Positions 42,520-50,501 of a stretch of 64,000 nt of DNA are shown one piece after another. This stretch comes from Sulfurospirillum sp. UBA4058 (GTDB lineage: Bacteria; Campylobacterota; Campylobacteria; Campylobacterales; Sulfurospirillaceae). Position 1 is the stretch's first letter, and each line of letters opens with the position of its first letter. The translations under genes were made by a program, and so were the position numbers. A model generated the notes under the pieces. It was given only the letters and a program-made list of their open reading frames with translations, did not search any database and was not told where the DNA came from. The stretch is taken from assembly GCA_002382085.1 (NCBI GenBank), contig DFZK01000010.1, forward strand, positions 62,001-126,000. The letters run 5' to 3'.

Positions 42520-45321
42520 TTAAAGCTCTATAACCCGATGCGGTTTGCTAAAAAGATAGCCTTGAGAAAAGTCGACGTTTAAGCGTTCCAGCTTGGCTTG
42601 CACCGTTTCTTTATCCACAAATTCGGCGACGATTTTATAACCCATTTTATGTGCGAACGAGACAATCGTCTCGACCGTCATCTCTTTGGTCGGATCGGTA
42701 TCGATCTCTTGGATTAACGAGCCGTCGATCTTGATATAGTCGATTTTGAGTCGCGCCAGATAGGAAAAATTGGAGTAGCCCGTACCGAAATCATCGATAG
42801 CGATACGGCATCCTAACGCTTTTGCCTCTTGAATAAAAAAGCTCATCTCTTCAAAATTGTCGATACCCTCGCTCTCGACGATTTCTAAAATGACCCGATC
42901 GCCGCAACCGTATGTGCGAATCGCGTCGTACAAACACTCCTTAACCGACACGGAGAGAATATCGCGGACGTTGAGGTTTAGCGAAAAAGCGACGCCTTTG
43001 TCGTGAAGATAGGCAAAGGATTTTTGAATCATGATTTTCGTCAGCTTTTCGTAAAGCCGCGTTTTTTTGGCTTGCTCCAAAAAGTGGTACGGACTTAAGT
43101 AACTTCCGTCCTCTTCTTCCAAGCGCATCAGCACTTCGTACTTGGTAATTTTTTTTTGCACGTTGTCGTAAATGCCTTGGTAAAACGGTACGATGCGATC
43201 GTTTTCGACGGCATGTTGAATTTTATGAATGATTTGAATATTGTGCTTTGTTTTGTCTTTGAGCGTTTCGCTGAGGTTGTACGTCACAATCACCTCATCG
43301 CGTTTTTTAGCCTCTTTGAGCGCGATATGCGATTGCATGTAGATATGCTCGTCGCATCCCGAAGCGACGCCGACGTTTAAGCGCACGACGATTTCATAGC
43401 CTTGAATGAGAAAAATATGCTTTTCCAGATAATGAATCATACGGTAGAGTTTATCGCTATTTTTATGCTGCCATATTTTATCGTTTTCTTTAATCAATAA
43501 GGCAAATTCATCCCCGTTGATGCGAAAAACGACGCGGTGATTTTCCGCAAAGCGTTGATCAAGCAACGCTCCGATCTCTTTGAGCAATGCATCTCCCACG
43601 TCGTACCCTAGATAATCGTTGATTTCCGAAAAACCGATCAGGTTGATAAGCATCAACATCTTTTCGTTCGTATCGCTGCGTATTTCGTTAAAAAGAGCTT
43701 GACGGTTTCCAAGTCCCGTCAATTCGTCGATGAGCTGTTCTTGAATGATGCGGTCTTTAACGATTTGCTCCGTAATATCCGTGCTACTCGTAATATACTC
43801 CATCGTTTGCCCGTGTTCGTTGATGACGGGAACCAAGGTACTTTTGATGTAAAACGTTTCGCCTTGGCGGTTGAGGCATTTTAAAACGCCTTGCCAAATC
43901 CGTTGCGACTGAATCGTTTCCCATAGCGTACTATACGAAGACTCATCGTGTTCGGGATGGCGAAAACGGCTGTGTTTCGTACCGATAATTTCGTCTCGCG
44001 TATATCCCGTAGCGGCGCAAAACGCATCATTGACGTAGGTGATGTAGCCTTGGGGATCCATTTTCGAAAAAATAGCACTGTGGTCTAAAACGGTTTTATA
44101 CTGGCGTAGGAAGTTGACGCTTTCGTCCAATTCGCATTGCGTCGTATTGACCAAATGCGTCAAAAATTTTAAAACCGAATCCGTGGGGCGAAGCATCGTT
44201 TTTTTGAGAGGAATTTGGTGAATGGAGGATTCGCTAAGGGCTAAAATCGTCGTCGTAACGTTTAACAGATGGTTGGCAATGCGACCGCGGTAAAACTCGC
44301 CGTAGGTAAAAAATCCGACCGTAGGAGCGATTTGCTCCAACAATGCCAACTCGTAATGCAGTTGATCTTTTAAAAAATATTTTCGAACGGCACAGGAGTA
44401 AATAAACATCGCTTCAATCGCTTTTTCGCAAAGGGTTTGTTGCAATGTTTCGGCTTTTTCCATAATCTCTTCGATATTGCCGATGGCAAAGCGCACGCGA
44501 TCTCCTTCTCGAAACTCTCCGGCAAAACGATACGAGCGGTCTTTGTTGACACCTACGATTGAGCGGCATACTTCCACGTTCTCGCTTTGGCTCACCAACG
44601 GAAATGCGATCGCGCTCGCGGGCAATCCTCGAATCATATCGTTGCCCAAATAGTGCCGATAGACCGTTTCGATCGGTTGATGATCGAGTTCGTACAAATC
44701 GTTTCCCTTGCAACGCGTAACCGTCATCGTTTTGCCGATTTGCGTCCATCCGAACGAGTAATCTTGATGTACATGTAAGCTATCGCCTTCCAAAATCGCC
44801 AAAACGACGCCGTGATCTTCAATGCGGTCGGCATGAAACAGATACGTTTGCGCAAACGCAAAACTATCGGCGGCGTTTCCTCCGGCGACGACGACGTGTG
44901 CGGCGGCTTCGCCCAAGGCTTGAATAAACGCCTCGTTCTCCTTACTTTTCAAGGGTTCGGTAAAAGCGATGCAGACTTTCGTCAAAGGCGTTATCGCGCG
45001 CGATGCGATTTCGTACGCGCTTTTTCGATCGGCAACGTCGAGGTAGTAAACGCCGGCGCGTGAAGTTTCCAAAAGGCAAAACGAAAGGACGATCGTTTCT
45101 TGGGACATTTGAGCTCGGTGAATTTCTCCGGCACTCGTCGCTCCGATGACCACACTTTGCGGTAAACGGGTATGAAGGTAATCTAAAATATTTTGAAGAA
45201 CGACGCAATCGCCGCTTCCGCTAAAAAGTTGTATGAAAAGATGCTGATCGGGTTGGAAGCGCGTCTCGACGAAGTTTTGTAAGCTCTTTAAATCATCATA
45301 AATAAGAGAGTACAACTTCAT
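42520..45321 (-). CDS. FIST-PAS-GGDEF-EAL signalling protein
   Basis: About 933 aa. FIST N and C domains (about 1-370) include IGATSAGEI and the DYSFGWTQIGKTMTVTR region, and are thought to sense small ligands. A PAS domain follows (about 410-520; YVNDAFCAATGYTRDEIIG), then a GGDEF domain with degenerate signature RINGDEF (Asn for Gly), then an EAL domain. The EAL signature reads EVL (YEVLMRL), with ESEGI, IDDFGTGYSNF and YIKIDGS. The cyclase is probably inactive and the phosphodiesterase may be active. No membrane segments. The start at ATG 45321 has AAAGGA upstream. It sits between the two psr operons, hinting at a link between respiration and cyclic-di-GMP. Confidence 0.88.
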   Translation of the reverse strand: MKLYSLIYDDLKSLQNFVETRFQPDQHLFIQLFSGSGDCVVLQNILDYLHTRLPQSVVIGATSAGEIHRAQMSQETIVLSFCLLETSRAGVYYLDVADRKSAYEIASRAITPLTKVCIAFTEPLKSKENEAFIQALGEAAAHVVVAGGNAADSFAFAQTYLFHADRIEDHGVVLAILEGDSLHVHQDYSFGWTQIGKTMTVTRCKGNDLYELDHQPIETVYRHYLGNDMIRGLPASAIAFPLVSQSENVEVCRSIVGVNKDRSYRFAGEFREGDRVRFAIGNIEEIMEKAETLQQTLCEKAIEAMFIYSCAVRKYFLKDQLHYELALLEQIAPTVGFFTYGEFYRGRIANHLLNVTTTILALSESSIHQIPLKKTMLRPTDSVLKFLTHLVNTTQCELDESVNFLRQYKTVLDHSAIFSKMDPQGYITYVNDAFCAATGYTRDEIIGTKHSRFRHPEHDESSYSTLWETIQSQRIWQGVLKCLNRQGETFYIKSTLVPVINEHGQTMEYITSSTDITEQIVKDRIIQEQLIDELTGLGNRQALFNEIRSDTNEKMLMLINLIGFSEINDYLGYDVGDALLKEIGALLDQRFAENHRVVFRINGDEFALLIKENDKIWQHKNSDKLYRMIHYLEKHIFLIQGYEIVVRLNVGVASGCDEHIYMQSHIALKEAKKRDEVIVTYNLSETLKDKTKHNIQIIHKIQHAVENDRIVPFYQGIYDNVQKKITKYEVLMRLEEEDGSYLSPYHFLEQAKKTRLYEKLTKIMIQKSFAYLHDKGVAFSLNLNVRDILSVSVKECLYDAIRTYGCGDRVILEIVESEGIDNFEEMSFFIQEAKALGCRIAIDDFGTGYSNFSYLARLKIDYIKIDGSLIQEIDTDPTKEMTVETIVSFAHKMGYKIVAEFVDKETVQAKLERLNVDFSQGYLFSKPHRVIEL

Positions 45322-45373
45322 GACGATTCCTTTGAAAATAATACGAAAAACGTATTGTATCACAACAAAAGAA

Positions 45374-45390
45374 AATCTTACGCTAAGATT
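45374..45390. promoter_or_regulatory. Inverted repeat before the FIST-PAS-GGDEF-EAL gene
   Basis: AATCTTA-CGC-TAAGATT is a perfect 7-bp inverted repeat. It lies at the -35 position of a likely minus-strand promoter whose -10 TACAAT is at 45354-45359, and is a candidate operator. Confidence 0.4.
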
Positions 45391-45402
45391 GTGTCACGGT
45401 AC

Positions 45403-45433
45403 GAAAAAACCCCTTAGAGCCTAGCTCTAAGGG
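45403..45433 (-). terminator. Rho-independent terminator of operon psr2
   Basis: CCCTTAGAGC and GCTCTAAGGG form a perfect 10-bp stem with a 3-nt loop, followed on the minus strand by GTTTTTT, 13 nt past the psrC2 stop. The core TTAGAGC...GCTCTAA is the same stem as in structured repeat copies A and B. Confidence 0.9.
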
Positions 45434-45445
45434 TTGACATATTCT

Positions 45446-46399
45446 TTATCCGACGAAGGTTTGTCCGGCATAAAGCATGTAGTAACGCAGTGCTAAAACA
45501 CCCACAAGAACGATAAGGGCGTTAAAGATCACAAAGGCGTGGGAGTGTTTGACTCCGTGAGGCAAAGCAAAGTTCAATCCGATAGGCAAAAGCAAGCCTA
45601 AACCGATGACGCCCACCCAAAGAAGGGTCGAAAGACCGCCCGTACCGAGTGCCGCCGCTCCCGCATGTGCCGTTGCGCCTCCTTGGTACATCATTCCCAC
45701 AAAAAGAATGAAGATGAAAAAGAGTTCTGCAAAGATCACTTTGACGTCCAGTCCGTGTAAATAGCTCACATTGGCGTCTTTCGTCGAGTGGGTAAAGAAC
45801 AAAAGTCCGACGACAAGGTTTGCCGAAATACCCGCCGATACGCCCGAAGCCAAAAAGAGTGCCGGAAGCACGGGCGTATTTAAAAGCGGATAGCTGTTCA
45901 TCGCCGAGAGCAAGAAACCGGTATATGCACCTACGCCCACTGCCAATACAAGCGTAATCGCTTCAAGTGCTTTGCCGTAATTGAGTGCCAAATCTGCAAT
46001 CGGTGCTAAAAATTTAAACGGTCCATCTACGGCTAACTCTTTTTTGAAAACGCCGAACAAGAACAAAATGGAAACCGGCATATAGGCAAACAAAGCTAAA
46101 ACACCGATCGTCATGACCGAGCCGAAGTTATAATGAATCAACAATTTCCAAAACATCAACGGTCGGGTCAGATCGAAAATCAAAAGGCATAAACCCGCAC
46201 CGATCGTAACGGGTGCTAAAATCGCTCCCGCTTTAATAATTCCGTCCCAAGGGGAAACATCGTTACCTTTCATCCATTTTACGACGATTGCGGAGATAAT
46301 CGCTCCGGCGGAAAGTCCCGCTAAGAAGAGATAAACCGCGATCGGCCAATGCCATACGACCGTATTGTATTGCTCCATAGAGCCCCAGATTTGATTCAT
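45446..46399 (-). CDS. psrC: NrfD/PsrC-type membrane subunit (psr2)
   Basis: A 317-aa menaquinol-oxidising membrane subunit with eight or nine helices, start MNQIWGSMEQYNTVVWHWPI. The ATG overlaps the psrB2 stop. It parallels the psr1 copy over its whole length, so the two operons are ancient or duplicated paralogues. It ends just before a strong terminator, so operon psr2 lacks the regulatory genes that follow psr1. Confidence 0.9.
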   Translation of the reverse strand: MNQIWGSMEQYNTVVWHWPIAVYLFLAGLSAGAIISAIVVKWMKGNDVSPWDGIIKAGAILAPVTIGAGLCLLIFDLTRPLMFWKLLIHYNFGSVMTIGVLALFAYMPVSILFLFGVFKKELAVDGPFKFLAPIADLALNYGKALEAITLVLAVGVGAYTGFLLSAMNSYPLLNTPVLPALFLASGVSAGISANLVVGLLFFTHSTKDANVSYLHGLDVKVIFAELFFIFILFVGMMYQGGATAHAGAAALGTGGLSTLLWVGVIGLGLLLPIGLNFALPHGVKHSHAFVIFNALIVLVGVLALRYYMLYAGQTFVG

Positions 46400-46968
46400 G
46401 AGTTGATCCCTCCTTTATGGTTGGGTACGATATACATTTTCGGTTGGGTTCCGAGTCTCTCTTTTTGGCGATACGTAACGCGTTCGGAGAGCACTTTATT
46501 GATTTTACTTTTTGGATCGTTGAGATCACCGAACACCAACGCTTCGGTCGGACATACCGTGACGCATGCGGGCTCTTCGCCTCGACTTAAGCGTGATTCG
46601 TGGCAGAACGTACATTTATCGGGTGCTTTGGTCACCGGATGGACGTAACGCGCTTGGTAAGGACATGCCGCGACGCAGTAGAGACAACCGACGCACAAGT
46701 CGTTATCGACTAAAACGATACCGTCTTCGTTGACATGGGACGCTTTGGTCGGACAGACGCTGACGCAGGGCGTGTTTTCGCAATGCACACACGATTGTCG
46801 ATGGTATTCGTAGCCTAAGCTTCCGTTAGGATACTCTTCTTGTTTAACCCACACTTGCAAGCGATAAACGGATTCCGGTATTTTATTTTCGGATCTACAC
46901 GCAACATTACAGGCTTGACAGCCGATGCAGAGATTGTTGTCGTGGACCATTGCATATTTTTTTGCCAT
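46396..46968 (-). CDS. psrB: Four-cluster ferredoxin subunit (psr2)
   Basis: 190 aa with four [4Fe-4S] cysteine groups: CIGCQACNVACR, CVHCENTPCVSVCP, CVGCLYCVAACP, and CTFC with later CVTVC. Electron transfer subunit between PsrC2 and PsrA2. Starts 15 nt after psrA2. Confidence 0.95.
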   Translation of the reverse strand: MAKKYAMVHDNNLCIGCQACNVACRSENKIPESVYRLQVWVKQEEYPNGSLGYEYHRQSCVHCENTPCVSVCPTKASHVNEDGIVLVDNDLCVGCLYCVAACPYQARYVHPVTKAPDKCTFCHESRLSRGEEPACVTVCPTEALVFGDLNDPKSKINKVLSERVTYRQKERLGTQPKMYIVPNHKGGINS

Positions 46969-46983
46969 TGTTTTCTCCTTCCC

Positions 46984-49275
46984 TTACGCTTTTTTGACTT
47001 TGACGCCGACGACGTGAAGGTTCATACCGCTATTAGGCGATACTAGCGGTGAATAAAGCGAGTTACTGTTCACGCCTTTGCCGTAAGCTCGTTTCAAATC
47101 TTTACTGATATGTCCAAACCCGAAGTAGGCAAATACGGTATCTTCGCGCACGCCTTTGGTTACAAGTGCTTTGCCTTTTTGTGTGGCATATTTGTTATAC
47201 ACTTCGATTTTATCGCCGTTTTTAATGCCTAAACGCTCTGCCGTTTTGGGGTGAATCCACACCGCCGCATCGTCTAAAAGATTGTTAAGCCATGCGTTGT
47301 TACCGTTGTGACCGTTAGTGCGAACGGCAGATTTACCGTTGATAAAATAGAGTTCGTCCGCTTCTTTGTATTTGTAAGGCTCGTAACTTAGCGCACCTTT
47401 TTTGGAAACGGCTTCGAGTTCAGGACTGAAAAGTTTGATTTTGTGCGGAAGGTCTATCGTTCCTTCTTCATTGACTTTAGAGGCGGCACTCGGGAATTTT
47501 TTCACGAACTCCGCAACGCTTTTTTTATCTTGAAGCAAGAGCGGTACGCCGAAACTCGCACTTCCGGTTGCTTTCAATTTGGCTAAAAGATCAAGATTGT
47601 CGCCGACTTGTTGCAAACGGTAATCTTCAATGTCTTTGTACGGGAAATAAGCACCCAGTCCCATTTTTTCGCCCAACTCTTTGGCGACTCTCCAACCCGG
47701 GCGACACTCACCGATCGGCTCGACCACTTTTTGGCGACCTACGCCGTAGCTTGGATTTTTACTACCGCTGGCGGTAAACTCTTCATCTCGCTCCAAATAG
47801 GTCGTATCGGGAAGGACGATGTCGGCAAACCATGCGGTATCGGAGACTTGAATATCAAACACAACCACCAAATCCATCGCTTTGAGTGCTTTAATAACGT
47901 TTTCGGTATTGGATTGCGTCATCACGGGGTTGTTACGGGCGATAAACCAACCGTGAAGTTTGTATCCGACACCCGGTAATTCGTTGAGTGCGGCATGCGG
48001 AACAAGGGTCACGATACCGTTTCCTTTTTTACAGAGGAAAAATTCACTGTCTTTTTCGCCGATACGATCGATTCTCGGCACTTCGACTTTCGGATATGCC
48101 GGAATTTTCGGCTTTTTAAGTACGGGTGCTTTGGCATCATTCTCACCCAAGTATTTGTTGTAAAACGCGGCACCTTTATTGAGGTAGTAGCCGCCTTCTT
48201 GTTCGACCGCGCCGACTAAGACGTTACACATCATGATCGCACGGCGAAGTTCCATCTCTTGCGGCGTTAGGGTTACGCGATGGCAAAAGTCGAAAATAGC
48301 TTTGGGAGCCGCTTTGGCAAATTCGCGCGCCATACGTTTAATCGTATCGGCGGGAATATCGCACTCGACCGCCATTTTCTCCGGCGTATACTCGGCGATG
48401 CTGGCTTTGAGTTCTTCAAACCCTTCGCAGTATTTCTCAACAAATTTTTTATTGTAAAGATTTTCGTTGATTAGGGTGTGGATAAATCCAAGCACAAACG
48501 GAAGGTCATGTCCCGGTTTGATCGGATGCCATTCGGTCGCTTTCGCCGCCATCGTTGAAAAACGTGGGTCTAAAGAGATCACTTTCGCGCCGTGTGCCAA
48601 TGCGTCCATGTATTGACGGGCATAGGAGATAACGATACCCTCAAAAACGTTATGGCTAGGGTTAATGATATATTTTGCTTTGGCAAAATCACGGCTGATG
48701 CCGCCCTCAAACACGTCGTCCATCGCCAAATCGTACGCCAAAGGACAGGTTGCTTCGTGTCCGAAAAGGTTGTGCGAACCGTACGCTTGCGCTAAGTTAT
48801 GGAACCATGTTTTATTCCAACCGCTACGTGCCGTAAAAGCAACCGTATGCGCGCCGTATTTTTGTTTGATCTCATCCAACTTTTTGGCAATGAAAGTGTA
48901 TGCTTCGTCCCAACTGACCTCTTTCCACTTTCCTTCACCCCTCTCACCCACACGCATAATCGGTTTCACCAAACGTTGCGGATCGTAAAGTTGGTTAAAT
49001 CCCGAACTTCCTCGAGCACAGACTTTACCGCCTCTGCTTTTATCGGCGGGATTACCGCGAATGAACATTCCTTTACCGTCCTCCACACGTGCTTCGATGG
49101 TACACGAACTCGTACACATCTCGCAAATGCTAGGGGTAAACTTCGTGTTTCCCTTGTATTGCTTTTTGGCCTCTTCCATCGCCCCGAGCGTTCCGGGAAT
49201 GCTAGAGAGCCCCGCAACTGCGGCAGCAGTTGAAGAAAGCTTGAGAAAACTTCTTCGACTAAGCATTTGAGTCAT
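46984..49275 (-). CDS. psrA: Molybdopterin oxidoreductase, polysulfide/thiosulfate reductase type (psr2)
   Basis: A 763-aa catalytic subunit with a twin-arginine signal SRRSFLKLSSTAAAVAG, [4Fe-4S] motif CEMCTSSCTIEA, Mo-ligand Cys in HEATCPLAY and a full C-terminal pterin-binding domain. I chose ATG 49275, which has AAGGATC before it; the frame reaching 49308 starts inside the leader. It resembles Wolinella PsrA, which reduces polysulfide to sulfide in the periplasm. PhsA-type thiosulfate reduction is the alternative. The promoter has perfect 11-bp direct repeats. Confidence 0.9.
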   Translation of the reverse strand: MTQMLSRRSFLKLSSTAAAVAGLSSIPGTLGAMEEAKKQYKGNTKFTPSICEMCTSSCTIEARVEDGKGMFIRGNPADKSRGGKVCARGSSGFNQLYDPQRLVKPIMRVGERGEGKWKEVSWDEAYTFIAKKLDEIKQKYGAHTVAFTARSGWNKTWFHNLAQAYGSHNLFGHEATCPLAYDLAMDDVFEGGISRDFAKAKYIINPSHNVFEGIVISYARQYMDALAHGAKVISLDPRFSTMAAKATEWHPIKPGHDLPFVLGFIHTLINENLYNKKFVEKYCEGFEELKASIAEYTPEKMAVECDIPADTIKRMAREFAKAAPKAIFDFCHRVTLTPQEMELRRAIMMCNVLVGAVEQEGGYYLNKGAAFYNKYLGENDAKAPVLKKPKIPAYPKVEVPRIDRIGEKDSEFFLCKKGNGIVTLVPHAALNELPGVGYKLHGWFIARNNPVMTQSNTENVIKALKAMDLVVVFDIQVSDTAWFADIVLPDTTYLERDEEFTASGSKNPSYGVGRQKVVEPIGECRPGWRVAKELGEKMGLGAYFPYKDIEDYRLQQVGDNLDLLAKLKATGSASFGVPLLLQDKKSVAEFVKKFPSAASKVNEEGTIDLPHKIKLFSPELEAVSKKGALSYEPYKYKEADELYFINGKSAVRTNGHNGNNAWLNNLLDDAAVWIHPKTAERLGIKNGDKIEVYNKYATQKGKALVTKGVREDTVFAYFGFGHISKDLKRAYGKGVNSNSLYSPLVSPNSGMNLHVVGVKVKKA

Positions 49276-49599
49276 CTTTGATCCTTTTTCTAAGATTTCA
49301 TAGTGCAATCTTAGAAAAGCTATGTAAATTTTATGTAAATTTTAATGACGACTTTTAAATACTATTTTTAGGGGATATTTGAGGTTTATGGGCTTTTTAG
49401 CGAGAGTGTATGCGGTATGTGACGTAAAAATAACGTCAATTTAATGTTTTGATGTTTTACATGTAAAGCATGAATCAAAATGGTGTTTGATTTTTGGATA
49501 CGTGAAGCATCTTTACATGTAGAGGTTTTAAGAAAATTTAGCATGTAAAATTGACCATTTCATGGAGAAAGCTAAAAGTTTAATCCTCTCATTATATGA
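49276..49599. other. AT-rich intergenic region between psrA2 and the SGNH gene
   Basis: 324 nt without a gene. It holds the psrA2 leader and promoter (49301-49343), the palindrome TTACATGTAA at 49457-49466, and near copies at about 49513 and 49543. No ORF or RNA gene was recognised in the rest. Confidence 0.6.
49308..49343 (-). promoter_or_regulatory. psrA2 promoter with perfect 11-bp direct repeat
   Basis: In minus-strand sense AAAATTTACAT occurs twice in tandem (49343-49333 and 49332-49322). After the second TTTACA come 9 nt and the -10 TAAGAT (49313-49308), giving a leader of about 26 nt. The tandem 11-bp phasing is typical for OmpR/PhoB-type activators. Confidence 0.6.
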
Positions 49600-50406
49600 T
49601 TAGAATGTAATACTTTTACTTCGTTTAATGAATTCAATCATAAGGTATCTATACCCCTCTTTTGAGAAATGGATACCGTCATCATTATACTTTTCTTTCA
49701 AATGATTGTCCTTTTTTGAGAATTCATTATTTGCCTCAAAATAGCTTATATGATTCGCCAGACAATACTCTTTTAAAAAACGATTAGAATCATCAATTGT
49801 GTTGTAAATTTTGTCTTGATATGCTTGGTCAAACTTTCCATCATATGGTATGTCGTATGTAATAATATCGCCGACCACAATGTGTGCTTTTGAAAAATCT
49901 TTCTTCAAGATTGAAATAATTTCATCAAAATTTTTTTTGAAATTTATCTCATGATCGTTTCCGTTTGATTGCGTAATATCATTCACTCCAAACTGCAACA
50001 TAATGTTTGTTATGTCATAACCCATATCTTTCAATTTATATAAATTTTGTAGACGATTAATAACACCTATTGACGTTGAAGAACCCATTGCAAAACTAAA
50101 AGAATTACCGGGAAATGTGTACGTATCATACATTAAAACAATTCTTGAATCACCTAAAAAAACAACAATTTTCTTATCTTGAGGATATTTAATACGTGAA
50201 TGAAATGCATTAAGGAGTGTTAGATCAAATTTTTGAGGGCTCGCCATTTTGACAATAGGCTCAATTGGAAGATAATTAACGATTAACGGGGTATTCTGAG
50301 AAATGATCGAATCATAGTCTAAATTTTTATGAAGGTCTAACGTAGTGTTCTTTCCCCCCCCTATTCCCAGTGTTAGTATAAATATTAATAATATGATACA
50401 TTTCAT
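49600..50406 (-). CDS. SGNH/GDSL-family hydrolase with poly-G tract
   Basis: A 268-aa protein with a hydrophobic N-terminal signal (about 1-15). SGNH blocks are FLGDSRI (Ser87), a Gly-Val-Asn-Asp block in QFGVND, and the C-terminal DDGIHFSKEGY with the catalytic Asp and His. Such enzymes are exported esterases or O-acetyl-processing hydrolases. The gene is much more AT-rich than its neighbours and uses different codons, suggesting horizontal origin. A run of eight G (50354-50361) sits at codons 16-18, just after the signal segment. At the present length the frame is open; a one-base change would truncate the protein early. Confidence 0.8.
   Translation of the reverse strand: MKCIILLIFILTLGIGGGKNTTLDLHKNLDYDSIISQNTPLIVNYLPIEPIVKMASPQKFDLTLLNAFHSRIKYPQDKKIVVFLGDSRIVLMYDTYTFPGNSFSFAMGSSTSIGVINRLQNLYKLKDMGYDITNIMLQFGVNDITQSNGNDHEINFKKNFDEIISILKKDFSKAHIVVGDIITYDIPYDGKFDQAYQDKIYNTIDDSNRFLKEYCLANHISYFEANNEFSKKDNHLKEKYNDDGIHFSKEGYRYLMIEFIKRSKSITF
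50354..50361 (-). repeat. Homopolymeric G8 tract in the SGNH hydrolase gene
   Basis: Eight consecutive G on the coding strand, in frame as GIGGGK. Poly-G tracts of this length are known contingency (phase-variable) sites in Campylobacter and Helicobacter surface genes. No other G or C run of this length was seen in the window. Confidence 0.75.
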
Positions 50407-50501
50407 GTATTCATCCCTTATAAATCTTAATAGGATATATTTTAACTTAAAGTAGATTTATTCTCATTAAATCAAAGCTTGAAAATAGGTAGACATAACT
50501 T

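Noticed and set aside
49276..49599. Small RNA or tRNA gene in the long AT-rich gap
   Set aside because: No cloverleaf, conserved RNA motif or terminator could be made out; only promoter elements and palindromes are visible.
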